Shown: positions 36,475-45,608 of the stretch, one piece after another
How positions within the stretch are numbered: the stretch's first letter is position 1
How the letters are laid out: every line of letters begins with the position of its first letter
Assembly (NCBI GenBank): GCA_000209815.1
Contig: FP929036.1
Coordinates: 2,005,350 to 2,058,051, forward strand
Direction: 5' to 3'
Length of the DNA stretch: 52,702 nt
DNA from: Butyrivibrio fibrisolvens 16/4
GTDB taxonomy: Bacteria; Bacillota; Clostridia; Lachnospirales; Lachnospiraceae
Notes under the pieces: generated by a model
What the model saw: the letters and a program-made list of their open reading frames with translations, nothing else
What the model was told of the DNA's origin: nothing
Database searches by the model: none
Position numbers and translations under genes: made by a program

Positions 36475-38914
36475 CTATATTTTCAACAATCTCTGCACAA
36501 GCTTTACAGCATCCGCAGCGTCCGCCGAATAACCATCAGCATGGATTTCATCTTTAAATGATTCATTTATACAGGCTCCGCCTATGATAATCTGGGCTCT
36601 GCACCCCTTTTCCTTCGCAAGCTTCACAACATCATCCATTCGCATCATAGTTGTAGTCATAAGTGCAGAAAGCCCGATAATATCTGCATCAACCTCTACA
36701 GCCTTATCAATAATAGTTTCTGCTGGAACATCCTTGCCTAAATCTATTACTTCAAAACCATAATTCTTTAGCATCAAAGCCACAAGATTCTTTCCAATAT
36801 CATGGATATCACCTTCTACTGTGGCAATAACAATCTTAGCCTTTGCCTCATTTCCATCTCCTGTAAGGAGAGGCTCGATAAGCTTCATACCTATTTCCAT
36901 GGCATTTGCACCAGCTATAAGCTGTGGAAGGAAATACTTCTTTTTATCATACAGCTCTCCTACCACGTTGATTCCCTTGATAAGATGTTCCTCTATAATT
37001 ATTTGAGGCTCCACGCCCTCTTCAATGGCCTTATTAACCTCAGATACGATCTGTTCCTTTTTCCCTTAACAACGCACTGAGCAATAACAGACAAGCCTTC
37101 ACAAGCAGATGCTACTGTTAATCCACCGCCTGTACCTGCACTTGCCCCACCAGCAGAAGCAGCTGCCGCTGTCTTGGCCTCCACAACAGGAAGGGATGAA
37201 TATTTTTCAAGAGCCCCTGGCTTATTCATAAGGGTGTCTGCCGCTGCAGCACAATACATCAGCATCTCCTGATTAGGATTTGCGATAGCCATAGTAAGAC
37301 CACGGCTTACAGCAATAGTAAGATACGTCGTATTTACGAATTGACGGTTAGGCATACCAAATGAAATATTTGAAAGACCACAAACAGTTGGTAGTCCTAA
37401 TTCGTATTTACAATAATCAATAGTTTCAAAACATTGCAAGCCTGCTGTTCCTTCAGCTCCAACAGTCTGCACCAGCACGTCCACAACAGCATCTTCTTTT
37501 TTAATCCAAGCTCTATAGCCTTAATTAAAACCGTATTAATGTGCTGTTTCTTTTCTTCAATATCCTTTGGAAGACCAGCACCTGAAAGCGGAAGTGTGAT
37601 AAACATGGCCCCATACTTTTTGGCAAGCTTAAGCATAGGCTCCATCTTCTCTTCCTCTGCTGAAATAGAATTAATAAGTGCTCGTCCAGGATAAATGCGA
37701 AGAGCTGCCTCCATAACATCCACATGACTAGTATCAATACAAAGTGGCAAATCAACGGATGATGTAACCTCATAGATGCTTTCAATCATCATCTTCTTCT
37801 CATCAATTCCATTCATTCCCATATTTACGTCAAGGATATTTGCCCCACGTTCTTCCTGCTCTCTGGCAAAATCAACAACCATTGAAAGAGAACCGTTTCG
37901 CAAGGTTTCCTGAAATTTCTTCTTACCTGTAGGATTGATTCGCTCTCCTATAACCATAAAAGGTCCATCTAAATCAATCCAGGTATTCATACGCTCTGAG
38001 GTAACTACACGAAGTGGCTTATCCACTACCTTGTGACAGGCCTTATCCTTAAGACGTAAAACCAGCTCTTTTATATGTTCAGGAGTAGAACCACAGCATC
38101 CACCAAATAATGAAGCACCAGCCTCATATAATTTTTCACTGGCATCAGCGAATTCCTTTGGCCCCATTTTATAGACAGTCTTTCCATTTTCTAATTCTGG
38201 AAGGCCAGCATTTGGCTTTACCATAATTGGAACTGTTGCAACCCTCGCGATCTGATTAACAAGCTCAAGCATAGCATCAGGACCAGTACTACAGTTCATT
38301 CCGATACAGTCGATTCCCATAGACTGAAGCACAATAGTGGCTGTATCTGGTGATGTTCCATAAAGCGTCTTTCCATCCGGATTATATGTAAGTGAAACGA
38401 TAATAGGCAAATCACAGGTTTCTTTGATTGCTAGAACAGCAGCACGACACTCTTGAAGGCTCATCATAGTCTCTACTACAAATAGATCAACGCCTTCTTC
38501 CAAAATGGCATTAACCTGTTCCTTATAGCAATCCACCAAATCCTCAAACATTAAATCACCAAGCGGATATAACTGCTTACCTGTCATGGAAATATCAGCA
38601 GCAACAAACTTTCCCTCAGGACATATTTCCTTTGTGAGTCTAACCAAAGTTCTATTAATATTTACTAAATCATCTGCCAGGCCATACTCATCCAGCTTTA
38701 TTCTGGTGCCAGTAAAAGTAGGTGCCAAAACTATATCAGAACCCGCTTCATAATAGGCCTTCTGCACCTCCTGAATAGCCCATGGATTATCTATAATCCA
38801 TTTTTCAGGACAAACACCTGCGGCCATACCGCGTTTCTGAAGCTCAGTACCTGTGGCTCCATCAATGAACACTGTTCTAGTTTCAAGTAACTGTCTAAAA
38901 TCGTTTCTAGTCAT
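36475..38914 (-). CDS. metH: Cobalamin-dependent methionine synthase-like protein without reactivation domain, two frameshifts
   Basis: Methyl transfer from methyl-THF via cobalamin to homocysteine; 813 residues after restoring two bases. Homocysteine domain (about 1-290) has zinc cysteines in GMNCSTGP and FGGCCGSTPEHI. The pterin domain (about 310-580) contains VIGERINPTGKKKF and DVNMGMNGID. The cobalamin domain (about 600-813) has the base-off ligand motif DIHDIG. The breaks are GGATTAAAAAAGAAG (T run at plus 37497-37502) and GGGAAAAAGGAAC (T run at 37058-37062); one A at each gives GLKKEDAVVDVLVQ and KGKKEQIVSEV. The E. coli C-terminal AdoMet domain is missing, as in many Firmicutes. It is 4 bases after the LysR gene. 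Confidence 0.9.
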
Positions 38915-38918
38915 CTAA

Positions 38919-39821
38919 TTACTCCTCAATTGCGTGTCTAACATAATCCAAAAACTCTACGGCCATAGGGCCAGGTGTGTAATCCTTATTAATTAGGTAT
39001 CCAAATTCAATCTGTCCATCATCATTAAACAGCTCAATACCTGGAATATAATCGCTATCGTAATTATTGAATGATTCCGCACTAAGATTAGCAAGATGAT
39101 TTTTATCCAGCATATTGTGCATTACATAATCACTGTTTGTAACTACAGCTATATCTTTACTAATGTCGATATCATCCCCATCAGCAGTCTTCCATTTTCC
39201 ATATTTAAGATACGCATCATTTTCCGACTGGATAAATTTAAGTCCACTCAGTACCTTTGCATGCTTCTTCTTAGAATATGCACTGCTCTCCGGTTCAAAA
39301 TATACCATTCCATTCATACTCTTTAATGTTACGAATCGAAGATTATATTTTTTAATCAGATAATCTACCTGTGGCTTTGAATCCGGAAATACGTAGATAA
39401 AACTAAGCTCATCATCAGAAACACGTATTCTCTCAATCAATGCAGGTGTGCTGTCAGCGTGAATATAAAAGCACAAATCATCCTTCTTATGCTTCTCATA
39501 GAATTCTGAAAAGCAGTTTGAAATCCAGGAGCTATGATTCATTCCAATTCTTACTACATTCTTTTGTACATTAGAGCTCTCAGACTCCAGTCGATCAAAA
39601 TCGGAAACCAGATGACTAGCCTTTTGGTAGAAGGCTCTCCCTTTTTCTGTAAGAGCAATACCCTTGCTAACCCTTTTGAACAAAGGGTATTCCAATTCCT
39701 TTTCTAGAGACATTACCACCTTGCTGACGCTGGACTGAGTGGTAAAAAGTATCTTAGCCGCCTCACTAAAAGAGCCAACATCTGCAGATACAACAAAATA
39801 CTTTAGCTGTTTAATTTCCAT
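38919..39821 (-). CDS. LysR-family transcriptional regulator
   Basis: 300 residues. The N-terminal winged helix (about 1-60) reads MEIKQLKYFVVSADVGSF with the recognition helix around TTQSSVSKVVMSLE; the rest is the effector-binding domain. GAGGGG precedes the ATG. It is co-transcribed with the methionine synthase-like gene (4-base gap), so it may control methionine or one-carbon genes. Its own leader carries an inverted repeat with the LysR T-N11-A form. Confidence 0.9.
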   Translation of the reverse strand: MEIKQLKYFVVSADVGSFSEAAKILFTTQSSVSKVVMSLEKELEYPLFKRVSKGIALTEKGRAFYQKASHLVSDFDRLESESSNVQKNVVRIGMNHSSWISNCFSEFYEKHKKDDLCFYIHADSTPALIERIRVSDDELSFIYVFPDSKPQVDYLIKKYNLRFVTLKSMNGMVYFEPESSAYSKKKHAKVLSGLKFIQSENDAYLKYGKWKTADGDDIDISKDIAVVTNSDYVMHNMLDKNHLANLSAESFNNYDSDYIPGIELFNDDGQIEFGYLINKDYTPGPMAVEFLDYVRHAIEE

Positions 39822-39846
39822 TTATTATCCCCTCTTAAAGCTAGGT

Positions 39847-39865
39847 GTATTCACAAATGGAATAC
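39847..39865. promoter_or_regulatory. LysR-type operator in the leader of the LysR-metH operon
   Basis: GTATTC-N7-GAATAC is a perfect inverted repeat and contains T-N11-A, the LysR box form. It sits between the promoter and the LysR start, where binding would block transcription (inference: autoregulation). Confidence 0.5.
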
Positions 39866-39887
39866 CTATCACTTTACTATGCTAAAG

Positions 39888-39916
39888 ATTGTACCATAAT
39901 AAAAGGAGCAGTCCAA
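39888..39916 (-). promoter_or_regulatory. Promoter of the LysR-metH-rsmH operon
   Basis: TTGGAC (39911-39916), 17 bases, TACAAT (39888-39893) on the minus strand. The -35 overlaps the terminator hairpin of the upstream SpoIIE-like gene. Confidence 0.45.
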
Positions 39917-39933
39917 CAAGAACTGCTCCTTTT
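39901..39933 (-). terminator. Terminator of the SpoIIE-like gene
   Basis: AAAAGGAGCAGT pairs with ACTGCTCCTTTT across nine bases; TATTATGG follows on the minus strand. Symmetric, so it could act in both directions. Confidence 0.8.
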
Positions 39934-40008
39934 ATCATTAATTTTACTTTTTTACATTCCTAGAACATACTCTGCCATAAAAAAGGCATCTCTAGTCTCA
40001 CACTACTG

Positions 40009-41462
40009 TCACATGCCCTTATAAATAAATCCAAGCATTGTTATATCATCAAACTGTGGTGAACCATCCACAAAAGCATCAATATCTTTCTTTACATTTT
40101 CAAGAAGCTCTTTTGCTTCTGCTCTATTATTTTTATTTAACGCTTCAACTAGTCTTTCTTTACCAAACAGTTCCTGCTTACTATTTGTAGCTTCAGTTAC
40201 ACCATCCGTATATACGAAAATACAGTCTCCTGGATTTAGAACTGTTTCCTGTTCTTTATACCTGATACCCTCCATAGTAGCAAGGGCAGGTGAATGTTTG
40301 TATATATCCAGCTGGAATTCTCCATTATTTCTCTTGATAACAGGATGTTCGTGTCCTGCATTTGATGTAGTAAGCTTTCCTGTAGAAATCTCTATGATGC
40401 CAAGCCATACTGTCACAAAAAGATAGGCGTCATTTCCTTCGCAAAGCTGATTGTTAACCTCAGTAAGAATCTTTGCCGGAGAATAATTATGGACTATTGA
40501 TGCCATATTTTTAATGAGAGTCTTTGCAATTACCATAAACAAGGCTGCGGGAACGCCTTTATCTGAAACATCAGCAATTACCAGTGCCAAATGGTCATCA
40601 TCTATAAAAAAGAAATCATAGAAATCCCCGCCCACCTCCTTGGCTGGAGTCATGGTAGCATAAATATCAAACTCCGTTCTTTCTGGAAATGGCGGAAATT
40701 TTCTTGGAAGCATATCCGCCTGAATTTTAGTGGCTACATTTAACTCTGCGCTGATTCTTTCCTTCTCAGCTGCTACAGAATTATATGGTTTCACCAGATT
40801 AAAATCGAAATATCTCCAGTTAAGAATACATAATACCAAAAGTACAATCAGGGAAATAATTATCATATTTATTATAAATCGCCCCAGTACCTCTTGGATA
40901 ACAGCCATATTAGTATCTACAAACAAAAGAGCTACCACATTTCCACTACTATCCCTTACAGGCAGACAGCTTGATGTGAGATGACCATACTGAGAATGAC
41001 GAACCAAATAGCTTTCAGGTTTTACACCTTCTTTATAGCAGCGCCATATCTCATCAAAAGGCGCTGAAACTGGATCCACAAATCCCATATCGCTATCTGT
41101 ATCATAAATATATTTAATAGTTTTATCTTCATAAGGAACGCATATGTAGATATATGCAGCATTAGAGGCCTCCTGAATGGAAGATAGATAATCCGACATT
41201 TCATAGTAGTAATCATCCTCCTGCCAGGTGGATGCATATTCTGCCACCTTGTCATTATCGATATGATTTAATATAATCCTGCCTAAAATATAGCCTCGCT
41301 CATTATAGATTTTCTGGATGGCATGGTTGAAGATAAATGATCCGCTAAGGCACATTGACAGATTGGTAAGTAACGTAAATACGATAATTCCAGCAATAAC
41401 CCTTCGTTTAATTATCCCTATTCGTTTTTTTCTTTATTATTTTCGATTATTTGTTTATCCAT
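40009..41462 (-). CDS. SpoIIE-type PP2C serine phosphatase with sensor domain, one frameshift
   Basis: 484 residues after restoring one base. ATG at 41460-41462 lies four bases after the HATPase stop. The frame breaks at GAAAAAAACGAATAG (T run at plus 41425-41431); one A added gives EKKRIGIIKRR and the N-terminal membrane helix. A Cache-like extracellular sensor (about 60-205), a second membrane helix (about 210-230) and a PP2C domain (about 265-484) follow. Metal-binding Asp residues are in EVGGDFYDFF, IADVSDKG and YTDGVTEA, and late in QFDDITML. By analogy with RsbU/SpoIIE it should dephosphorylate the neighbouring STAS protein. No sigma factor gene is adjacent. Confidence 0.87.
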
Positions 41463-41466
41463 AGTT

Positions 41467-41904
41467 TTATACTTGTTTAATCAGTGTAAGTACATTTTTT
41501 CCATTTTTATATTCGTAGATAACATTATCCATACTCTTTTTAACCATGAATATTCCTAGTCCCCCTATTTGTCTTTCCTCGGCAGATAAAGTAATATCCG
41601 GGTCCTCTCTTTCAAGGGGGTTGTAAGGAGTACCTTCGTCCGTAAAAGTAAGAGTAACACTACCCTCCTCAGCCTCCAAGCCAAGTGACATTGGCCCACT
41701 TCCTGTGTCTGGTATTGGGACACCATCTTCATCAAGTTTTCCATAGGCATAGTGAGCTATATTAACAAAAACCTCTTCAACTGCAAGAGAAATTTGCATA
41801 GAACAAGCCATATTACAATTTATAGCTTCCAAATTGCTTTCAACAAATCCCATTATTTTTTCTAGATTTTCTAATTTAGCCTCACACTCAAATGTCTTTT
41901 TCAT
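41467..41904 (-). CDS. Anti-sigma-factor-type serine kinase (RsbW-like HATPase)
   Basis: 145 residues, GHKL ATPase fold. The N-box is AVEEVFVNIAHYAYG; the G1 box is FTDEGTPYNP and G2 is GGLGIFMVKK. This matches SpoIIAB/RsbW-type switch kinases that phosphorylate a STAS antagonist and hold a partner protein. The partner is not seen in the window. Upstream STAS gene and downstream phosphatase complete the classical trio. Confidence 0.9.
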   Translation of the reverse strand: MKKTFECEAKLENLEKIMGFVESNLEAINCNMACSMQISLAVEEVFVNIAHYAYGKLDEDGVPIPDTGSGPMSLGLEAEEGSVTLTFTDEGTPYNPLEREDPDITLSAEERQIGGLGIFMVKKSMDNVIYEYKNGKNVLTLIKQV

Positions 41905-41942
41905 AAATATTCTACCTATAATGTCTTACTATAATGGAACAC

Positions 41943-41971
41943 AAAAAATAAGGGGTAGAAAACCACCCCTT
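41943..41971 (-). terminator. Terminator or attenuator between the STAS and HATPase genes
   Basis: AAGGGGT/ACCCCTT stem with a T-rich end (ATTTTTTG) on the minus strand, downstream of the STAS stop and before the HATPase start. It may make the antagonist more abundant than the kinase. Confidence 0.7.
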
Positions 41972-41980
41972 AAATAATTC

Positions 41981-42280
41981 TTATTGGATTGTAAAAATAT
42001 CAGAAAATCCAGTAACCTCAAATATTTCCTGAACTTCTTCTGTAGGATGGCTTACAACCATTTCTCCCTGCTTATTCATAATCTTCTGTGCTGATAATAG
42101 AACTCTTAATCCTGCACTAGAAATATATTCCAAATTCTTCAAATTAAAAGTAAGGTTTGTAACACCGTCAATAACGGCATTAACTCTCTCTTCTAACTGA
42201 TTAGCAGTGGTTGTATCCAATCTTCCCTCTAGCTCAATAATCAAATCCCCACCATTTTTCTCATCTTTAATACTTAACAT
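41981..42280 (-). CDS. STAS-domain anti-sigma-factor antagonist
   Basis: 99 residues. ATG 42278-42280 has AGGAGG six bases upstream; the longer frame from 42334 is rejected. The phosphorylatable serine lies in YISSAGLRVLLSAQ, as in SpoIIAA/RsbV. Binding and release of the RsbW-like kinase by phosphorylation is expected from the family. First gene of the module, behind its own promoter. Confidence 0.9.
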   Translation of the reverse strand: MLSIKDEKNGGDLIIELEGRLDTTTANQLEERVNAVIDGVTNLTFNLKNLEYISSAGLRVLLSAQKIMNKQGEMVVSHPTEEVQEIFEVTGFSDIFTIQ

Positions 42281-42341
42281 AAAATACTCCTCCTCATTCT
42301 CCTTAGAATAATCTCTTAAATCCAAGTCAAACATTGAATTT

Positions 42342-42370
42342 ATTATACTCTAACGAAAATTTATACTCAA
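42342..42370 (-). promoter_or_regulatory. Promoter of the STAS gene
   Basis: TTGAGT (42365-42370), 17 bases, TATAAT (42342-42347) on the minus strand. Confidence 0.55.
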
Positions 42371-42432
42371 TAATAAGGAGCTGTTTCACATTTTTTTCAT
42401 AAATTGATTATTGAACAGTTATTAATATTATT

Positions 42433-43497
42433 CTAACTCTTTATAATTCCACCACCGAGAACTATTTCCCCATCATAGAAAACAGCCGACTGTCCTGGAG
42501 TGATGGCACGCTGTGGCTCATCAAACAGGATTTTAGCAGAGGTCTTTCCTAGTCTTTGAACCTCACATGGTTGTTCTACCATTCTATACCTAACCTTTGC
42601 CGCACATCTAAATGTCTCTGGAAGCTCCTCTGGTCCAATCCAATTGATATCCTCCACATAGACATCTCTTGAGAACAAATCCTCATTCTTTCCAAGCACT
42701 ACCTGATTTTTTTCGGTATCAAGCTTTACCACGTAAAGTGGATATGCTGCAGAAATCCCCAGTCCCTTTCTTTGTCCGATAGTATAGCAAACAAGTCCTT
42801 TATGTCTTCCAAGAACATTTCCTTCCATATCTACGAAATCTCCAGGCTCGTATTCCTTACCTGTAAATCTCTTTAAAGCAGATACATAATCTCCATTAGG
42901 GACAAAGCAAATATCCTGACTATCTGGCTTGTTCGCATTTACGAACTCATTTTTTTCTGCAATCCTTCGTATTTCATCCTTTGAATATTCACCTAAAGGG
43001 AAATCTGTATGTGCCAGCTCGTCCTGGGTCATAGAATAAAGTACATATGACTGATCCTTGCTGGCATCCTTCCCCTTTAGGAGCTGATAGCCATTATCGC
43101 ATTTGCGAACTCTGGCATAATGTCCTGTAACAATCTTATCGCATCCAAGCTCCTTAGCTCTCCTATAAAGCTCGCAAAACTTCAGATGTTTATTACATTC
43201 GATACAAGGATTAGGAGTCATTGCATGCTCGTAGCAGTAGGTAAAATTATCTATTACCTTTTCCTTGAACTGATCCTTAAAATTCCAGGTGTAATGAAGC
43301 ATGCCAAGCTTTCTGGCAACATCCTTTGCATCCTGAACATCATCAAGGGAGCAGCAGGTACTGGTATCACTTAAATCTACATCCTCATTACCATATAATT
43401 TCATAGTGCAGCCTATGCACTCATATCCATTTTCCTTCATTAAAAGAGCTGCCACGCTACTATCAACGCCACCGCTCATTGCAATCAATGCTTTCAT
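42433..43497 (-). CDS. mnmA: tRNA-specific 2-thiouridylase
   Basis: Thiolates U34 of Lys, Glu and Gln tRNAs in the cytosol; 354 residues. ATG 43495-43497 follows TGGAGG. The PP-loop AMSGGVDSSVAALL is at the N-terminus; catalytic cysteines are in NPCIECNKH and DSQDICFVP. The VGKHKGL-like VLGRHKGLVCYTIGQRKGLG block is the tRNA-binding region. It lies 44 bases after folC, probably the last gene of the riboswitch-controlled operon. Its grouping with folate genes has no evident biochemical reason. Confidence 0.96.
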   Translation of the reverse strand: MKALIAMSGGVDSSVAALLMKENGYECIGCTMKLYGNEDVDLSDTSTCCSLDDVQDAKDVARKLGMLHYTWNFKDQFKEKVIDNFTYCYEHAMTPNPCIECNKHLKFCELYRRAKELGCDKIVTGHYARVRKCDNGYQLLKGKDASKDQSYVLYSMTQDELAHTDFPLGEYSKDEIRRIAEKNEFVNANKPDSQDICFVPNGDYVSALKRFTGKEYEPGDFVDMEGNVLGRHKGLVCYTIGQRKGLGISAAYPLYVVKLDTEKNQVVLGKNEDLFSRDVYVEDINWIGPEELPETFRCAAKVRYRMVEQPCEVQRLGKTSAKILFDEPQRAITPGQSAVFYDGEIVLGGGIIKS

Positions 43498-43541
43498 ATA
43501 GCCTCCATTCATATGATAAGAATATACAGCCATTTAAAATA

Positions 43542-44828
43542 TCAGTCAACTGCAAGGCTGCTTATAAGATATAGGGAACCAGCTATGCAAATAACCTCTG
43601 CATCATCCTCTAGCTCCATAATATTATTCCCCTTAAATACCTGTGCCTTAATGCCTCGTTTTGTTATCATATCCGCAAGCTCATCTGCCGGTAAGGTTCT
43701 AGGACTTGGCACATGCATTGTGTAGACTTCCTTCGCCAAAGGAAGTAGTTCGTCTAGCATCACATCTACTTCCTTATCCTTTAAAATTCCAAGGACAAAG
43801 GTGATCTTCTTATCTTTAAAATAAGCCCTTAAGGATTCAGCAAGAACTGCAGCCCCCTGTCTGTTATGACCACCATCTATAATCACAGGAGGATTCTCCC
43901 TGATTACTGTGAATCTACCGAACCACTTTGTTTTTCTGATGCCTTCCTTTAACGCACTATCAGAAATGAAAAATCCGCAGGCCTTCAGCTTTTCTATAGC
44001 TAAAATTGCAAGGGCACCATTTTGAATCTGATAGCTACCTAAAAGCCCTGTAGAAAAGCTACTACCAAATTCGGCTACCATAAATTCCTGTCCCTTAAGG
44101 CTTCTTGATACAAGGCAAGGAGAAGAAGCGTATTCAAGTGAGACCTTTTGCTCCTTGCAAACCTTACTAAGCACCTGCTGAACTTCTTTTTCCTGTGGTG
44201 CCGATACCACTTTGGTTCCTTGCTTTATTATGCCTGCCTTTTCTGTTGCGATTTCTGAAAGGGTGCTTCCTAGTATTGTCATATGATCATAGCTGATAGG
44301 TGTGATTACAGTTACAAGAGGTGAAGGAATAACATTTGTGGTATCCACTCTTCCCCCCATACTCACTTCCATGACCACTACGTCACAGCCCTTTTCCTTA
44401 AAATATATAAAGGACATAACTGTAAGAATTTCGTATTCGCTTGGACTAATACCCTCAGCGTAAAGTTCATCATAGGAAGGCTTTACCAAAGAAAATATTC
44501 TAGCAAATTCATCGTCAGAAATATCAGTTCCATTTACTTTAAACATTTCATTGTAGGTAAACAAAAAAGGTGAGGTAAAGCACCCCACCTTATAATTTGC
44601 TTCCTTAAGTATGGTTGCGATAAAAGCTGAAGTGGAACCTTTTCCATTTGTCCCTGCCACATGATTATATTTCAGATCCATATGGGGATTACCAAGCTTT
44701 TCCAAAAGAGCATTTTCTGCATCTAAGGAAAAGAAATCCTTCATAACCCCTTTAAAATTTGCTGGTGGAACAAAATGTGGAAGATTCTTAAAAAACTCTA
44801 TCGCCTCTTCATAGGAATAATTTTTCAT
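43542..44828 (-). CDS. folC: Folylpolyglutamate synthase / dihydrofolate synthase
   Basis: Adds glutamates to folates and traps imported folate; 428 residues, normal. P-loop HVAGTNGKGSTSAF (about residue 55), the MEVSMGGRVDTTNV block and DGGHNRQGAAVLAESL are Mur-ligase family motifs. The first base of the ATG overlaps the stop of folT (44828), coupling import to retention. Regulated with folT by the THF riboswitch. Confidence 0.96.
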   Translation of the reverse strand: MKNYSYEEAIEFFKNLPHFVPPANFKGVMKDFFSLDAENALLEKLGNPHMDLKYNHVAGTNGKGSTSAFIATILKEANYKVGCFTSPFLFTYNEMFKVNGTDISDDEFARIFSLVKPSYDELYAEGISPSEYEILTVMSFIYFKEKGCDVVVMEVSMGGRVDTTNVIPSPLVTVITPISYDHMTILGSTLSEIATEKAGIIKQGTKVVSAPQEKEVQQVLSKVCKEQKVSLEYASSPCLVSRSLKGQEFMVAEFGSSFSTGLLGSYQIQNGALAILAIEKLKACGFFISDSALKEGIRKTKWFGRFTVIRENPPVIIDGGHNRQGAAVLAESLRAYFKDKKITFVLGILKDKEVDVMLDELLPLAKEVYTMHVPSPRTLPADELADMITKRGIKAQVFKGNNIMELEDDAEVICIAGSLYLISSLAVD

Positions 44829-45343
44829 TAAGCCAATGCTCCTACTTTGATTTTATCAAAAGCTTTAAGCACACTATAAAATAAAATAGTGTATACAGGA
44901 ATCATAATAAGTTCCTTTGGAAGTCTTGATATGATAGCAGCTACATAGCCACCCTTTAAGTATAAAAGACTTAACCAGTAGCTGTTCATAATTACGCCTA
45001 CGATTAACGTATATACGATTTGAGTCATAAGCACTCGAAGGAATGTAATCTTCTTGCCGTGAAGCATTAAGCCAAAAATAATTCCTCCTACAATACCACT
45101 AACTGTAAATCCAGGAAAGAATGGGCCTGTTGGCTTAACCAAGTATCCGCCAATATCAACAAGCGCTCCTACAACGCCTGCTACGCCAGGGCCAAAAAGC
45201 ATTCCTGCCAAGCTAATTGGCAACGAGCCAAACCTAATCTCAATCAGCTGATTGATTGGAATCTTAAAGAATCCAAGTACGATTCCAACAGCTGTAAGCA
45301 TGGCTGCAACAGTAAGTGTCTTTGTGTCCATAAGTTTTTTCAT
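44828..45343 (-). CDS. folT: Folate ECF transporter substrate-binding component FolT
   Basis: S-component that binds folate in the membrane and works with a shared ECF energy module; 171 residues, six helices. ATG 45341-45343 is chosen since AGGAGG lies 8 bases upstream; the longer frame from 45475 runs through the riboswitch. IEIRFGSLPISLAGMLFGP and GPFFPGFTVSGIVGG are typical. The ribosome site is sequestered by the riboswitch expression platform. The ECF ATPases are not in this window. Confidence 0.92.
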   Translation of the reverse strand: MKKLMDTKTLTVAAMLTAVGIVLGFFKIPINQLIEIRFGSLPISLAGMLFGPGVAGVVGALVDIGGYLVKPTGPFFPGFTVSGIVGGIIFGLMLHGKKITFLRVLMTQIVYTLIVGVIMNSYWLSLLYLKGGYVAAIISRLPKELIMIPVYTILFYSVLKAFDKIKVGALA

Positions 45344-45350
45344 AAAAAAT

Positions 45351-45390
45351 GCACCTCCTTTGCAGTTCCTTTTGTCTACAATGGAGATGC
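45351..45390 (-). promoter_or_regulatory. Riboswitch expression platform: SD sequestration stem
   Basis: On the minus strand GCATCTCC (45383-45390) can pair with the folT ribosome site GGAGGTGC (45351-45358) over eight base pairs, one of them G-U. Ligand binding would favour this closed form or shift the balance (inference). Confidence 0.6.
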
Positions 45391-45408
45391 TTAACGCACA
45401 ACTCTTAT

Positions 45409-45508
45409 GTAGCAGCGGGATGCGACCATAAAACCGCGGATTGCCCCTTCGTCCAAATGACAACTCCCTGTTCATCTGGCACTTAACGCTTTACAGTCTA
45501 CTCTGCAT
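45409..45508 (-). promoter_or_regulatory. THF (tetrahydrofolate) riboswitch aptamer
   Basis: The minus strand carries the conserved blocks of the folT-type THF aptamer in order: GAGTAGA, GCGTTAAGTG, GGGAGTTGTC, GACGAA, CGCGGT and GCATCCCGC. Outer stem GCAG/CTGC closes it. Position between promoter and folT is as known for this class. The binding ligand class is established knowledge; this copy is identified from the sequence. Confidence 0.9.
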
Positions 45509-45521
45509 TTGTTTTTCCTGT

Positions 45522-45550
45522 ATTATAATTGTACGCAATCATAAATGCAA
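45522..45550 (-). promoter_or_regulatory. Promoter of the folT-folC-mnmA operon
   Basis: TTGCAT (45545-45550), 17 bases, TATAAT (45522-45527) on the minus strand. The transcript would begin about 10 bases before the riboswitch. Confidence 0.65.
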
Positions 45551-45565
45551 TACAAAAATAAAAAA

Positions 45566-45593
45566 GCTGTGAATACTTTTTTGTACTCACAGC
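45566..45593 (-). terminator. Terminator of the 5'-nucleotidase gene
   Basis: GCTGTGAGTAC/GTATTCACAGC stem followed by TTTTTTATTTTTG on the minus strand, 15 bases after the stop at 45609. Confidence 0.9.
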
Positions 45594-45608
45594 CTTTGTG
45601 GTAATTAA

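Noticed and set aside
36475-38914. Three separate genes for homocysteine, pterin and cobalamin domains
   Set aside because: The breaks are single A losses inside conserved segments and no ribosome sites precede the downstream parts; one gene is the simpler reading.
41425-41431. Programmed -1 frameshifting at slippery A AAA AAC/AAG sites
   Set aside because: The sites arise automatically when an A is lost from a run; they occur in unrelated genes, and no stimulatory structure was evident by eye.
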